Shown: positions 1-7,750, counted from the stretch's first letter. The stretch is 18,922 bases of DNA from RYN-433 sp036558265 (GCA_036558265.1 DATBFY010000752.1:1-18922); one strand, 5' to 3'. Numbers and translations: made by a program. The notes: a model not told the origin generated them from the sequence alone.

Positions 1-2196
1 TGTGCTTGGCTTGAACCCCGCAAGCTGACCATACGCCAGCATCGGCATGAACCCCGCCGCCACCACCCGCCCGCTACCGTACGGCACCACCGCCGCGGCC
101 GGCGCCCCATCATCCTCAAACGTCGCCAGCGGATCCGCAACCCCCGCGCGCAGCTTCGACCGCCATCCGATCACCGGCAGCTCGAACGCCCGCCCTTCCG
201 CCCGCCCGCGCACCCGCGTCATCGCCTTGATCGTCGGCAGGTCCGACCGCTCGTTGTACGAGTGCTGCTCGGTCTTAAGCCCCCGGGCCGCATTGTCTGG
301 CCAGACGGCCCTGGCGACCTCCGGCACATACGGCTCGTAAAACTCATCCCGCGTGAGCGCCCCCGCCGAGAGATACGCCACGCCGCCATCCCGCACCCAC
401 TGGTCGATCGCCTTCGACGCCGCGCGCGTCACGCACTGATCGGCCACGTAAAGCACCTTGTAACGCGACAGCACGCCCGACGCCACGTCCTCCTCGCGCA
501 CGAAATCCGGCTGCACGTGCAGGTGACGCAGCGCGTGCCAGAGCAGCCGCTTCTCGACAAACGCCGCCGGGTCATCGCTGTGCCAGAGGTCGTGACTCAC
601 GCTGTACAGGATCGCCACCGGATCGCGCACCGGTTTGGCCGGGTAGAGGATCGGCTCGGCCTGCTCGATCGCGCGGTTGAGCTTCGCGATCCCGTCGTAC
701 TGGCTCCGCAGGTCCGACCAGTAGTTCTCCGTGCCGATGTACGTCGGGCCAAACGTCCAGAAGAAGAACGACTTGGCGCCCTGCCCAATCGCCGAGTACG
801 CCTTGAGCCGCAGGTACCCATCGTCGCTGGGCGTGATCAACCCGCGCAAAAGGATCGGCCGATCGCCGATGGCCGACCGCATGATCGCGTTCAGGTACTC
901 GAACGACTGCGCCCCTGTCCACGTGAACCCGGGGCCATACATATGATTCAACCCCATCCAATCCTCAGCCGAGAGCTGATCCACCGCCTGCCGGCCGGCG
1001 ATCTCAAACAGGTCCAGCATCGGCGCGCTCATGCCGATGTTCGGTGCGCCCCAGGCATTAAAGAACCCGTGGTCACTGGGCAGCGTCTCGGTCTTCATCG
1101 TCGGGATCGACGCGTGAATGAGGTCCGAACTATGTCGCAACTGTCGCGCCGACCACTCATGCCCGAACTTGGCGGCGTAATACGCCAGCCGCCGCTCGAC
1201 CAGCGACCCCTCGCGCGGCAATGCCTTCTGGTGCAGGAGGTCCGCGGGATAGTGAACCTGCTCGATCGCCTGCCCAAGCTCCGCGTCGGTCACATGATGC
1301 GACCGCAGGTAATCGCGGAACCAGCCATCGCGCTTCGCCGGATCAACTTCCTTCAAATCCAGCGTGCGGATCTCGTCTGCCAGCACCCAGTGCGCGACAT
1401 CCGCCAGCTCGCGCCGCCCCTCCTCGCTCTTCTGCGCGTTGGCGATGCGCTTGGCCTCCCCACCGCTCCAATCGTGGTCGCTCTTGTCCGGATCGGCGTT
1501 GTAAAGCCAGCTCTGGCGATACGTCCGCGCCCCGGCCCGCTGGATCAGCTCCGGATCGGTCCCGGACAACACGTTGAAGCCGAGCTGCCGCAGCGTCGCG
1601 ATGCCCTGCCGCGCCAAAGCCGGATCATACGGCCCCCACAGCGCGGTGATCGTATCGAAGTGCCGCAAAACGATCGGCCGATCACCCGTCGCCTCCTTCG
1701 CCCAAGCCAATTGCCGCGCGGCCATCTGCGAGCCGGTCTCGAACTCCTTCGCATGCTCGCGCAGCGGGTTGGGAACCAGGAATCCGATCGAGTCGGATTC
1801 GCTCCGCTCGGTGAAATGATGGACGATGGCCTTCTCGTCCGGCCGATCCGCCAGTTCCACTTCCAGTGCGCATCCCTTCGGTCCGCCACCGACGCGGATC
1901 TTCATCGACGGCCACTCCGCCAGACCCCCCTCACGATCGATCCGGCCATGCCAGGGCCAGCGGCTGACGTCCACCCAGGGCGACCAATCCCCACCGCCGG
2001 TGGCCTCGGTGGAGACGTCCGGGAACTGCCACAATCCCCCCGCATGGCGGTAGCCGCCAATCGTGACCCTGTACCGTTCCTTGGCCGGTTGGATCAGCTT
2101 GACCCGGACGAACACCTCCACCGCCGGCGCAGATCGGGACCAGGCAAGCATCAGGAGGATGACCAGCGGCCACGAAATCGATCGAGCGTTAATCAC
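1..2196 (-). CDS. Secreted glycoside-hydrolase-like protein, 3' end outside the window
   Basis: Reading from a GTG at 2196 the frame stays open for 732 codons and leaves the window still open, so the C-terminus is missing. GGAGG at 2201-2205 lies 4 nt before the GTG, and no other in-frame start is near. Residues 1-24 form a signal-peptide-like hydrophobic N-terminus ending S-A-P-A. Residues ~30-135 look like a beta-rich accessory region. Residues ~175-515 read like a clan GH-A TIM barrel (LRHFDTITALWGPYDP near 177, HWVLADE near 269, GQGAKSFFFWTFGPTY near 471). Residues ~524-625 (VAILYSVSHDLWH, then YKVLYVADQCVTRAA and WVRDGGVAYLSAG) resemble the flavodoxin-like middle domain of GH42 beta-galactosidases. 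A role in extracellular or periplasmic glycan breakdown is inferred. The exact GH family and catalytic Glu residues could not be fixed. It is divergent from the response regulator at 2302. Confidence 0.72.
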   Translation of the reverse strand, partial: MINARSISWPLVILLMLAWSRSAPAVEVFVRVKLIQPAKERYRVTIGGYRHAGGLWQFPDVSTEATGGGDWSPWVDVSRWPWHGRIDREGGLAEWPSMKIRVGGGPKGCALEVELADRPDEKAIVHHFTERSESDSIGFLVPNPLREHAKEFETGSQMAARQLAWAKEATGDRPIVLRHFDTITALWGPYDPALARQGIATLRQLGFNVLSGTDPELIQRAGARTYRQSWLYNADPDKSDHDWSGGEAKRIANAQKSEEGRRELADVAHWVLADEIRTLDLKEVDPAKRDGWFRDYLRSHHVTDAELGQAIEQVHYPADLLHQKALPREGSLVERRLAYYAAKFGHEWSARQLRHSSDLIHASIPTMKTETLPSDHGFFNAWGAPNIGMSAPMLDLFEIAGRQAVDQLSAEDWMGLNHMYGPGFTWTGAQSFEYLNAIMRSAIGDRPILLRGLITPSDDGYLRLKAYSAIGQGAKSFFFWTFGPTYIGTENYWSDLRSQYDGIAKLNRAIEQAEPILYPAKPVRDPVAILYSVSHDLWHSDDPAAFVEKRLLWHALRHLHVQPDFVREEDVASGVLSRYKVLYVADQCVTRAASKAIDQWVRDGGVAYLSAGALTRDEFYEPYVPEVARAVWPDNAARGLKTEQHSYNERSDLPTIKAMTRVRGRAEGRAFELPVIGWRSKLRAGVADPLATFEDDGAPAAAVVPYGSGRVVAAGFMPMLAYGQLAGFKPST

Positions 2197-2261
2197 GTCG
2201 CCTCCATAAGTTCGGGCCGCGGCCAACGAAGATTCATGCTCCGCATTTTCGTTCAATTTCG

Positions 2262-2291
2262 TTTTCCCTTACCCGGATGAGCAATTATACT
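2262..2291 (+). promoter_or_regulatory. Candidate promoter of the response regulator, near-leaderless
   Basis: TATACT at 2286-2291 matches the -10 consensus at five of six positions. Upstream lies only a poor -35 candidate, TTTTCC at 2262-2267 (18-bp spacer). Initiation about 7 nt after the -10 would fall at ~2298, leaving almost no 5' leader before the ATG at 2302. No Shine-Dalgarno is visible, which fits leaderless translation. Prediction by eye only. Confidence 0.4.
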
Positions 2292-2301
2292 CATGTGCTG
2301 A

Positions 2302-2694
2302 ATGGCACACGTGCTGGTTGTTGATGACGAAGGGGACAGCAGGGAACTGCTCGAGCGCTACCTTGGGCGCATCGGTCACCGGCTCTCGTCGGCGGCCAAC
2401 GGTCGCGACGGCCTGCAAAGACTACTGAGCGACCGGCCGGACGTGGTGGTGCTGGACATCCGGATGCCCGAGATGGACGGCGTGGGCCTCCTGGAAGTCA
2501 TGCGGTCTTACCTGCGGTGGCACAACCTGCCGGTGATCATCCTGTCCGCCCACGCGACGCCCGAGCAGTTGCAACGCGTGCAGGCGATGGGGGTGATCCG
2601 CGTGTTCCACAAGGCCCACTTTGACCTGCCCGAGCTGGCCGCCGCCATCGACGACGCCACGGGTATGCTGGCGGACACGCTGACGCGCCGCTGA
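2302..2694 (+). CDS. Single-domain response regulator (CheY-like receiver)
   Basis: This 130-residue protein is a receiver domain alone, with no output domain. Visible residues are the acidic pair D8-D9 (VLVVDDE), phosphoacceptor D52 in VVVLDIRMPEMDG, the Ser/Thr switch S82 in VIILSAH, and conserved K104 in VFHKAHF. All catalytic positions are intact, so it should be phosphorylated by a histidine kinase and act through protein contacts like CheY or a phosphorelay intermediate. No kinase gene is in the window, so its partner is unknown. It is transcribed alone, divergent from the glycoside-hydrolase-like gene and closed by a hairpin 16 nt after its stop. The ATG at 2302 lacks a Shine-Dalgarno but has a -10-like TATACT ending 10 nt upstream. 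Confidence 0.93.
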   Translation: MAHVLVVDDEGDSRELLERYLGRIGHRLSSAANGRDGLQRLLSDRPDVVVLDIRMPEMDGVGLLEVMRSYLRWHNLPVIILSAHATPEQLQRVQAMGVIRVFHKAHFDLPELAAAIDDATGMLADTLTRR

Positions 2695-2709
2695 GCGGAT
2701 AAACGAATA

Positions 2710-2736
2710 ACCCACGGGGCGCCATGCCCCGTGGGT
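2710..2736. terminator. Strong hairpin, likely bidirectional terminator
   Basis: An 11-bp perfect stem (arms 2710-2720 and 2726-2736, core CCCACGGGGC / GCCCCGTGGG) closes a 5-nt loop, between two convergent genes. On the minus strand it is followed by a T-rich stretch (TTATTCGTTTAT). On the plus strand the following bases, TGTTGCTCCCCTT, are only weakly U-rich. It probably ends both the response regulator and the minus-strand membrane-protein transcript. Confidence 0.8.
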
Positions 2737-2770
2737 GTTGCTCCCCTTAAGCAACGGATTCGTCGGCCGG

Positions 2771-3658
2771 TCAGGCCACCTCCTTGACCCCGATCGCCTC
2801 GCCCGGCGCCGTGTCAACCACCGCCGCGCGCTGGTGGAGCACCTGGTCCAGCCGCCGCCAGTGGAAGAACAGGAAGAGGATGCTCTCCCAGCGCTTGACC
2901 ACCTGGTGACTGGCGTCCACCGCCTCGAGGTCGCCGGCGCCCAGGCCCAGGATCGACTCGAAGACGTCGCGGTAGCGGCTTCGGAACTTCAGGCCGCTGC
3001 GGTCCAGGATCTCGCGGCCTTCGCCCAGGAACCACTCCTCGATGCTGTTGGGGCTGAAGGTCTTTCGACCGCGGCTGAACGCGTGGAAGAGTCCACCGAT
3101 CCACGGGAAGAGCAGCAGCCAACTGACGACGGCCGCAAAGCCCGGGTCAAGACCGGGGCGCAGGCCGCGCATGTGCTCGAACGCGCCGCTCAGGAGGTAC
3201 ATGTCGCGCACGTCCTCCAGGTACTTGGAGATCAGCCAGACGAACGTGAAGATGCCGGCCCAGAGCAGGAACTTGAAGGTGCTGATGTCGAAAGTCAGCG
3301 TCACGAAGGTGTAGAGCAGCACCCAGATGTAGATCCAGCCCCAGAGGACGCTCGTGTGCGGCCAGTGGCGCACGCACGCGGCGCCGACGAAACCGGTCAG
3401 GATCGCGGCCCAGAGGAAGAACGAGCGCGGGACGGCGTAGACGACGATCTCGTCGAGGTTGCCGCGCGCGGCGCGGCGGCCGACCAGGTGGTGCAAGAGG
3501 CCAAAGCCGGTCAATAGCCACAGTCCGAATTCGAAGAACTTGCGCACGCCGTGCCACACACCGGCGAAGAACGGCTCGCGGGTGTGGTGCGGCCGTGGTT
3601 CAGTGAGAGCCACCGGCGCGGACGCGTGGCCGGCCAATGTCTCGTGTTGCAGGGTCAT
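2771..3658 (-). CDS. Multi-pass membrane protein of unknown function
   Basis: This is a 295-residue integral membrane protein that I do not recognise as a named family. The N-terminal ~30 residues are polar. Possible membrane segments are at ~80-96 (FFLWAAILTGFVGAA), 104-123 (LWGWIYIWVLLYTFVT), 128-145 (FKFLLWAGIFTFVWLI) and 172-192 (GFAAVVSWLLLFPWIGG), and the amphipathic stretch at ~41-58 may be a fifth. The C-terminal ~100 residues are soluble and charged (RGRKTFSPNSIEEWF, FRSRYRDVFESILG). I chose the ATG at 3658 because AGGA sits 7 nt upstream. The frame could extend to a GTG at 3715 (314 residues), but that start has no ribosome-binding site. The shared hairpin lies beyond its stop. The alpha/beta hydrolase lies 112 bp upstream on the same strand, so co-transcription is possible but unproven. 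Confidence 0.75.
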   Translation of the reverse strand: MTLQHETLAGHASAPVALTEPRPHHTREPFFAGVWHGVRKFFEFGLWLLTGFGLLHHLVGRRAARGNLDEIVVYAVPRSFFLWAAILTGFVGAACVRHWPHTSVLWGWIYIWVLLYTFVTLTFDISTFKFLLWAGIFTFVWLISKYLEDVRDMYLLSGAFEHMRGLRPGLDPGFAAVVSWLLLFPWIGGLFHAFSRGRKTFSPNSIEEWFLGEGREILDRSGLKFRSRYRDVFESILGLGAGDLEAVDASHQVVKRWESILFLFFHWRRLDQVLHQRAAVVDTAPGEAIGVKEVA

Positions 3659-3770
3659 AGGGATGTCCTGTTGGAACAGGAGGGAGCGTATCGCAGGCGC
3701 GCGATGCGGGGCCACTCTAAAGGAGATGCGCGTTTGTAACCCCGCGTGGCATGTCCGTGTAGAGCAGCAC

Positions 3771-4637
3771 TTACGACGCGGCGCGGGTGGTGGCGGGCTC
3801 CGGCGCGGGTTCGCGCAGGTAGTCGATCAACAGTCGGTTGAACGTCGCGCTCTGCTCGTAATGCGGCCAGCCGCCGGCCCGATCGATGATCTCCAGGCGG
3901 CTGTTGCGCGCCAGGGCGAGCAGGCGCACGCTGTGCTCAACCGGGGTCGGATGGGCGTGGCGGCCCCAGACCAGCAGGATCGGATGCTCCACTCGCGGGA
4001 GTGAGGCCAAGAGGTGCCGGTCGAGATAGCCGGTGACGAGCGACGCGTACGGGTGGATCGATCCGGGCCGCCGGGCGTTGTCGCACAGGCGTTCGACGAG
4101 CTGCGGGGTGACGCCGCGCGAGCTGTAGAAGCAGTTGCGCAGGAACAAGCCCATCTCGGCTTCGCCGGCCATGGTGTCGTAGAAGCCCGAGCCCAGCGGC
4201 GGCGTGGTGAGGAAGAGGCGGCGCAGCGGCGCGAACCATCGCGGCGAATCAAGGCCCGTCGGCTCGGAGCGCGGGCACACGAAGATGAGACGATCGACCC
4301 GTTCCGGCTGCGCGACGGCGACGTCGGTCACGTACGCGCAGGAGAGGCCCGCGGAGATGATCGTCGCGGGCTTGGTGACGACGTCGCGCAGGAAATCGCC
4401 GATCAGGTCAATGTAGACGTCGGCGGTGTACTTGAGCCAGGGGGCGTCGGAATCGCCGAAGCCCAGGAGGTCCGGGGCGTAGACGGTGAAGTGGCGCGCC
4501 AACTCGTCGAGGTTGTGCTCGAATTCCTGATGGTCCGCGCCGGGGTAGATGTTGTGGATCAGCACAATCGGCTCCCCCAGGCCCTTTTTGGCGTAGTGGA
4601 TCTCCCCGTGCCGCCAGGTGAACGAATGATTGGCCAT
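3771..4637 (-). CDS. Alpha/beta-fold hydrolase with altered active-site signature
   Basis: This 288-residue protein has alpha/beta-hydrolase order: strand and oxyanion region IVLIHN (24-29), the DLLGFGDSD loop (56-64), nucleophile elbow S95-A-G-L-S99-C-A101, late strand ILLVWGR (220-226) and catalytic-His region GGWPHYEQ (His259). S99 is the likely nucleophile, but the elbow is GxSxA rather than GxSxG. The Asp usually found just after VWGR is absent; HAHPTPVEHS occupies that place. The acid may come from another strand, or the enzyme may be altered. No signal peptide is seen, so it is probably cytoplasmic, with unknown substrate. The start is the ATG at 4637; a TTG extension to 4667 adds ten Arg-rich residues and looks untranslated. 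TATGAT at 4667-4672 is a possible -10. Preceded by lysA on the same strand. Confidence 0.85.
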   Translation of the reverse strand: MANHSFTWRHGEIHYAKKGLGEPIVLIHNIYPGADHQEFEHNLDELARHFTVYAPDLLGFGDSDAPWLKYTADVYIDLIGDFLRDVVTKPATIISAGLSCAYVTDVAVAQPERVDRLIFVCPRSEPTGLDSPRWFAPLRRLFLTTPPLGSGFYDTMAGEAEMGLFLRNCFYSSRGVTPQLVERLCDNARRPGSIHPYASLVTGYLDRHLLASLPRVEHPILLVWGRHAHPTPVEHSVRLLALARNSRLEIIDRAGGWPHYEQSATFNRLLIDYLREPAPEPATTRAAS

Positions 4638-4763
4638 GTGGTCTTCTCGCCGCCGATGCCTACGCAATCATAGTGCCACCGGGGTTATCGGGACAGCGAA
4701 AAGCGGGGTTTAGGCAGGGGTTCGGTAGCTCACGAGACGAGTTGGGTTATCGAAGCGAATGCT

Positions 4764-6056
4764 TCAGAGCATTTCCGGCGCGATCAGATCCTCGTACGTC
4801 TCGCGCCGGCGGATGACGGTGTAGGAATCCCCGTCCACCAGCACCTCCGCCGCGCGGGGGCGGTTATTATAGTTGCTGGCCATCGCGAAGCCGTACGCGC
4901 CGGCGGTGAAGACCGCCAGCAGGTCGCCGCGCTTGGTCGATGGCAGGGGGCGGCCCTTGGCGAGGTAGTCGCCGCTCTCACAGATCGGGCCGACGATGTC
5001 CACCGTTTCGCCGTCGATCGGCATGAGGTCCTCATCCCGCGTCGCCGGGACGTTCTTCGGGTCGGCGGGCTTGGCGGGCCAGATGAAGTGATAGGCGTCG
5101 TACAGGGTGGGGCGGATCAGGTCGTTCATGCCGGCGTCCACGATGACGAAGCGCTTCTCGCCACCCTGCTTGCGGTAGAGGACCTTGGTGAGCACGATCC
5201 CGGCGTTGCCGACGATGTAGCGCCCGGGCTCGATCGCGAGCTTGTAGGGGCGCTCCCTGAGCAGGGGGATCAATGCCTTGGCGTGCTCGGTGACCGGCAT
5301 GGCCTGGTCGGGCTTCTTGTAGTTGACGGCGAACCCGCCGCCCATGTCGAGCCACTCGATGCGGTGACCCTTCTCGGTCAGGCGATCGATGAGCGCGTTG
5401 GCCTTGGTGACGGCCTCGACGTAGGGCTGGACGTCGTAGATCGGCGAGCCCAGGTGCAGGTGGATGCCTGCCAGGCGCAGGTGCTTGAGAGACTTGAATT
5501 GGTCGAAGACGCGCTCGGCGCGCTCGATGTCCACGCCGAACTTGTTCTCCTTCTTGCCGGTGGTGGTCTTGGCGTGGGTCTTGTGGCCGGGATCGACGTC
5601 GGGATTGACGCGCAGTGCGCCGATGGCGGTCCGCTTCATCTCGCCGGCGACGCGATCGACGTTCTCGATCTCGGCCTCGGACTCGAGGTTGAACGCGGCG
5701 ATGCCGGCGTCGATGGCCATGCGGATCTCGTCATCCGTCTTGCCCACACCGGCGTAGATGATCTTCTTCGGGTCGCACCCGGCCTTGAGGGCGCGGAAGA
5801 GCTCCCCGCCGCTGGTCACGTCCATGCCGCAGCCTTCGGCGACGAGGACCTTGCAGAGATTGAGGTTCGAGTTGGACTTGATCGAGTAGCAGATCGTCGG
5901 TTTGAGGGCGGCGAAGGCGTCGGCGACCTGGCGGTAGTGGCGGACGAGCGTGGCCTTGGAGTAGACGTAAACGGGCGTGCCGACCTCGGCCGCGATTCGT
6001 GCCGCGGGGACGTTCTCGCAGAAAAGCTCGTTGTTCTTGTAGGTGAAGAAGTCCAT
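4764..6056 (-). CDS. lysA: Diaminopimelate decarboxylase
   Basis: LysA converts meso-2,6-diaminopimelate to L-lysine and CO2, the last step of lysine synthesis, using pyridoxal phosphate. The 430-residue length is typical of this alanine-racemase-fold (type III) decarboxylase. Motifs are PLP lysine K60 in CYSIKSN, HLHLGSP (199-205), the phosphate-binding loop DMGGGF (237-242), EPGRY (276-280), CESGDY (359-364) and GAYGFAM (386-392). The CESGD motif separates it from ornithine and arginine decarboxylases only moderately, but SPIYDVQPY and AFTAGAYG-type context favour LysA. I start it at the ATG at 6056 because homology begins there. No Shine-Dalgarno precedes it; instead a short tandem repeat ends just upstream. 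A GTG at 6110 is in frame, but it would translate the repeat. Cytoplasmic housekeeping gene, probably with its own promoter near 6138-6166. Confidence 0.95.
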   Translation of the reverse strand: MDFFTYKNNELFCENVPAARIAAEVGTPVYVYSKATLVRHYRQVADAFAALKPTICYSIKSNSNLNLCKVLVAEGCGMDVTSGGELFRALKAGCDPKKIIYAGVGKTDDEIRMAIDAGIAAFNLESEAEIENVDRVAGEMKRTAIGALRVNPDVDPGHKTHAKTTTGKKENKFGVDIERAERVFDQFKSLKHLRLAGIHLHLGSPIYDVQPYVEAVTKANALIDRLTEKGHRIEWLDMGGGFAVNYKKPDQAMPVTEHAKALIPLLRERPYKLAIEPGRYIVGNAGIVLTKVLYRKQGGEKRFVIVDAGMNDLIRPTLYDAYHFIWPAKPADPKNVPATRDEDLMPIDGETVDIVGPICESGDYLAKGRPLPSTKRGDLLAVFTAGAYGFAMASNYNNRPRAAEVLVDGDSYTVIRRRETYEDLIAPEML

Positions 6057-6062
6057 GGATGC

Positions 6063-6093
6063 GAAGGCAGAAGGATGAAGGCAGAAGGATGAA
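6063..6093. repeat. 14-bp tandem repeat in the lysA leader
   Basis: The unit GAAGGCAGAAGGAT occurs twice in direct succession (6063-6076 and 6077-6090), followed by the first three bases of a third unit. On the lysA sense strand it reads ATCCTTCTGCCTTC and ends 7 nt before the ATG, where a Shine-Dalgarno would be expected. It is A/G-rich on one strand and unlike the surrounding DNA. Confidence 0.85.
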
Positions 6094-6137
6094 TCGGAGG
6101 CGCCTGTCACCTTCGATTCCTGCCGTATTTCGCGATC

Positions 6138-6166
6138 GTTTTACTCCTAAGCGGGCGGGTTGCCAA
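6138..6166 (-). promoter_or_regulatory. Candidate lysA promoter
   Basis: On the minus strand TTGGCA (6161-6166, five of six to TTGACA) is followed after 17 bp by TAAAAC (6138-6143, four of six to TATAAT). Initiation near 6131 would give a leader of about 75 nt that contains the tandem repeat. Lysine riboswitches are much longer than this leader, and none is visible. Confidence 0.45.
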
Positions 6167-6199
6167 GGCGGTGAGAGCCCGGTCGGCGGCGCCGCATCG

Positions 6200-6622
6200 C
6201 TACGCAATGTTAGGCGGCGCGCGGTCGCCGAAGAGTGACTCGAGGTCCGAGAGTTCCTCTTTTGCGGATTCGGTATCGCCCTCGTCGAGGGATTTGCGGA
6301 TCTCGGCGAGCTTTCCGAGGAGGCCGGTCCGGCCGACGGGGAGCAGCGCCGTGAACTGGAGCCAGTTGTAGAGGTGGTAGATCAGGTGCCACGTGCAGCC
6401 GTAATCGAGCGGGCGCGTGGGATCGCGGAGGAAGCGCTCGGCATCGGCGAGCCAGTCGATGGCTGCGCCGACCCCGTCGGTGTAGACGTGGAACGCTGCC
6501 GTGTCGGTCATCTCGGGTGGCGCGTCGGGGTGGGCCTGGCGGAAGGCTTGGCGGCCGGCGAGGGAGAGGTCGGTGCGCTCGCAAAGGGCGCGAATCAGGT
6601 CGAGCTTTTCGGGTGTGTTCAT
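6200..6622 (-). CDS. Small protein of unknown function
   Basis: This 140-residue soluble, probably alpha-helical protein matches no family I recognise. It is rich in acidic residues and Leu, with an aromatic/His cluster at ~78-90 (WHLIYHLYNWLQF) and a predicted helical acidic tail (ESAKEELSDLESLFG, 118-132). I chose the ATG at 6622 because GGAG lies 4 nt upstream. A GTG at 6643 directly follows the TGA of the upstream gene and is a possible alternative start. The ATG begins only 21 nt after the end of the sugar isomerase-like gene on the same strand, so the two are probably co-transcribed and may share a pathway. No signal peptide or membrane segment. Confidence 0.7.
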   Translation of the reverse strand: MNTPEKLDLIRALCERTDLSLAGRQAFRQAHPDAPPEMTDTAAFHVYTDGVGAAIDWLADAERFLRDPTRPLDYGCTWHLIYHLYNWLQFTALLPVGRTGLLGKLAEIRKSLDEGDTESAKEELSDLESLFGDRAPPNIA

Positions 6623-6643
6623 ATTGCTCCGCGCGATGGGCAC

Positions 6644-7480
6644 TCAGATCAGCGGTTTCAGATGCTCGTACGCCAGCTTCGCGACGCCGGCGGCCGTCGT
6701 CTCGTAGGGGTAGAGCTCGACCGTCACCGGGCGTGTGTAGCCGACCTTATCGATGGCCTCGAAGATCGCCGGGAAGTCGATGACGCCCTTGCCGGGGGTC
6801 AGGTGCTGGTGGACGCGGTTCCTGCCGATGTCCTCAATGTGGACGTGGGCAACGTGCTCGGCGTGGTCGCGGATCACCTGGGCGGGGTCTTCGCCGCAGC
6901 AGAAGAGGTGGCCGCAGTCGCAGTTCATCTGGATCGCCGGCTCGTCCTTGAAGTAGGCGTCCTTGAATTCGAGGTATTCGGCGGCGGTCTGGATGAACAG
7001 ACCCGGCTCGGGCTCGACGGCGAGAGTGACGCCCTTCTCCTTCGCCGGCGGCACGCATTGCTCGAGGCCTTCGGCGAAGCGCCGGCCGGCCTCGTCCCGG
7101 GTCATCGTCGTGCCGATCATCGGGCCGCCGGGCTGGAGGGAGATGGTCTTTGCGCCAAAGTCCGCGGCGAGACGGATCGAGTTGAGCGTGTGCTCGATGC
7201 GGCGCTGGCGTTCGGCGGACGAATCCTCAATCCAGGTCGGGCGATACGTGTCGCCGCAGGCGAAGAGGGTGAAGGCATTGATGTTGGAAACGCTGAGGTT
7301 GAGCTGTTTGAGGATCGCCTGGATTTCCGCGGTGCGCTCTTGGGTCATGATCGGCGGATAGGCGTGGTGCAGGTCGGCCATCAGCTCGACGGCGGTGTAG
7401 CCGATGCCGGCGATCGATCGGAGGGCTTCCTCGAACGTGTTTTTCTTGAAGGCGTTGGTGGAGAAGGCGAGCTGGATCAT
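6644..7480 (-). CDS. Sugar phosphate isomerase/epimerase-like TIM-barrel protein
   Basis: This 278-residue protein has the xylose-isomerase-like (AP endonuclease family 2) barrel. It opens with LAFSTNAF (4-11) and VELM with E32 (31-34). Likely divalent-metal ligands are E156 in LAVEPEPG, D188 and H191 in NCDCGH, H214 in HVHIED, and E255 in VTVELYPY. These are the positions expected for isomerases/epimerases such as IolE/IolI, hydroxypyruvate isomerase and tagatose epimerase relatives. The substrate cannot be read from sequence, but an aldose/ketose or inositol derivative is likely. No signal peptide, so cytoplasmic. It heads a two-gene unit with the 140-residue protein. Its ATG overlaps the TGA of an upstream RTX-like fragment (ATGA). 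No ribosome-binding site is visible. Confidence 0.88.
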   Translation of the reverse strand: MIQLAFSTNAFKKNTFEEALRSIAGIGYTAVELMADLHHAYPPIMTQERTAEIQAILKQLNLSVSNINAFTLFACGDTYRPTWIEDSSAERQRRIEHTLNSIRLAADFGAKTISLQPGGPMIGTTMTRDEAGRRFAEGLEQCVPPAKEKGVTLAVEPEPGLFIQTAAEYLEFKDAYFKDEPAIQMNCDCGHLFCCGEDPAQVIRDHAEHVAHVHIEDIGRNRVHQHLTPGKGVIDFPAIFEAIDKVGYTRPVTVELYPYETTAAGVAKLAYEHLKPLI

Positions 7481-7686
7481 GCGGCGGATTTTAGCCGGGC
7501 CGCGAGTGTCGGTCTTGTGGGCGGCTGCGGCGCGAGAATCGGGAGACGCCGGCGACCGGCGGGGGGTTCAGCGTGAGCTTCGTTGTCGCCGCCGCGAAGC
7601 TCGTCGGCGCCGATGTCGCCGTAGAGCGTGTCGTTACCGTCGTAGCCGCGAAGGGTCCAGCCCCCCGCGCCGGCCTGTTCGGTATA
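7477..7686 (-). pseudogene. Remnant of an RTX (haemolysin-type) calcium-binding repeat
   Basis: The minus-strand frame is open for 69 codons between a TAA at 7687-7689 and a TGA at 7477-7479, and has no start codon. Residues from 7659 to 7570 read GYDGNDTLYGDIGADELRGG followed by DN, close to tandem RTX nonapeptides GGxGxDxLx, with the spaced Asp and Gly residues that bind calcium. After this the frame runs into low-quality Pro/Arg-rich sequence. RTX repeats normally sit at the C-terminal end of much larger secreted proteins, so this looks like the worn-down end of a lost gene. Its TGA overlaps the ATG of the isomerase-like gene, probably by chance. The frame is unlikely to be translated. The rest of the 7481-7750 gap holds only a possible -10 box. 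Confidence 0.55.
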
Positions 7687-7688
7687 TT
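7683..7688 (+). promoter_or_regulatory. Possible -10 box upstream of the membrane-anchored protein
   Basis: TATATT at 7683-7688 matches the -10 consensus at five of six positions, in an otherwise GC-rich stretch 62 nt before the ATG at 7751. There is no convincing -35 at 16-18 bp. Weak call. Confidence 0.3.
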
Positions 7689-7750
7689 AAGCTGCTCAGT
7701 CGGCGGGACTTACCGCAATGTCTGCGGCGATGGCGCCGTGGTGAGGACTC

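Noticed and set aside
262..2280. 672-codon open frame on the plus strand
   Set aside because: It is antisense to the glycoside-hydrolase-like gene, which has a signal peptide, a ribosome-binding site and domain-like sequence. The plus-strand product is Arg/His/Pro-rich and low in family-like motifs, as expected for a high-GC shadow frame.
4746..4768. Small hairpin at the end of lysA (GAAGC / GCTTC)
   Set aside because: Only a 5-bp stem overlapping the stop codon and no T-tract on the lysA strand; too weak to call a terminator.
5088..6092. 334-codon plus-strand frame, and similar ones at 4014-4673, 6374-7576, 14419-15336 and 17412-18869
   Set aside because: Each lies opposite a gene with clear family motifs (lysA, hydrolase, isomerase, AAA+ ATPase, GH15), and their composition is typical of antisense frames in GC-rich DNA.
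6131..6199. Possible riboswitch (lysine type) upstream of lysA
   Set aside because: The leader is about 75 nt and largely occupied by a short tandem repeat. The lysine riboswitch is much longer and no matching helices are visible.
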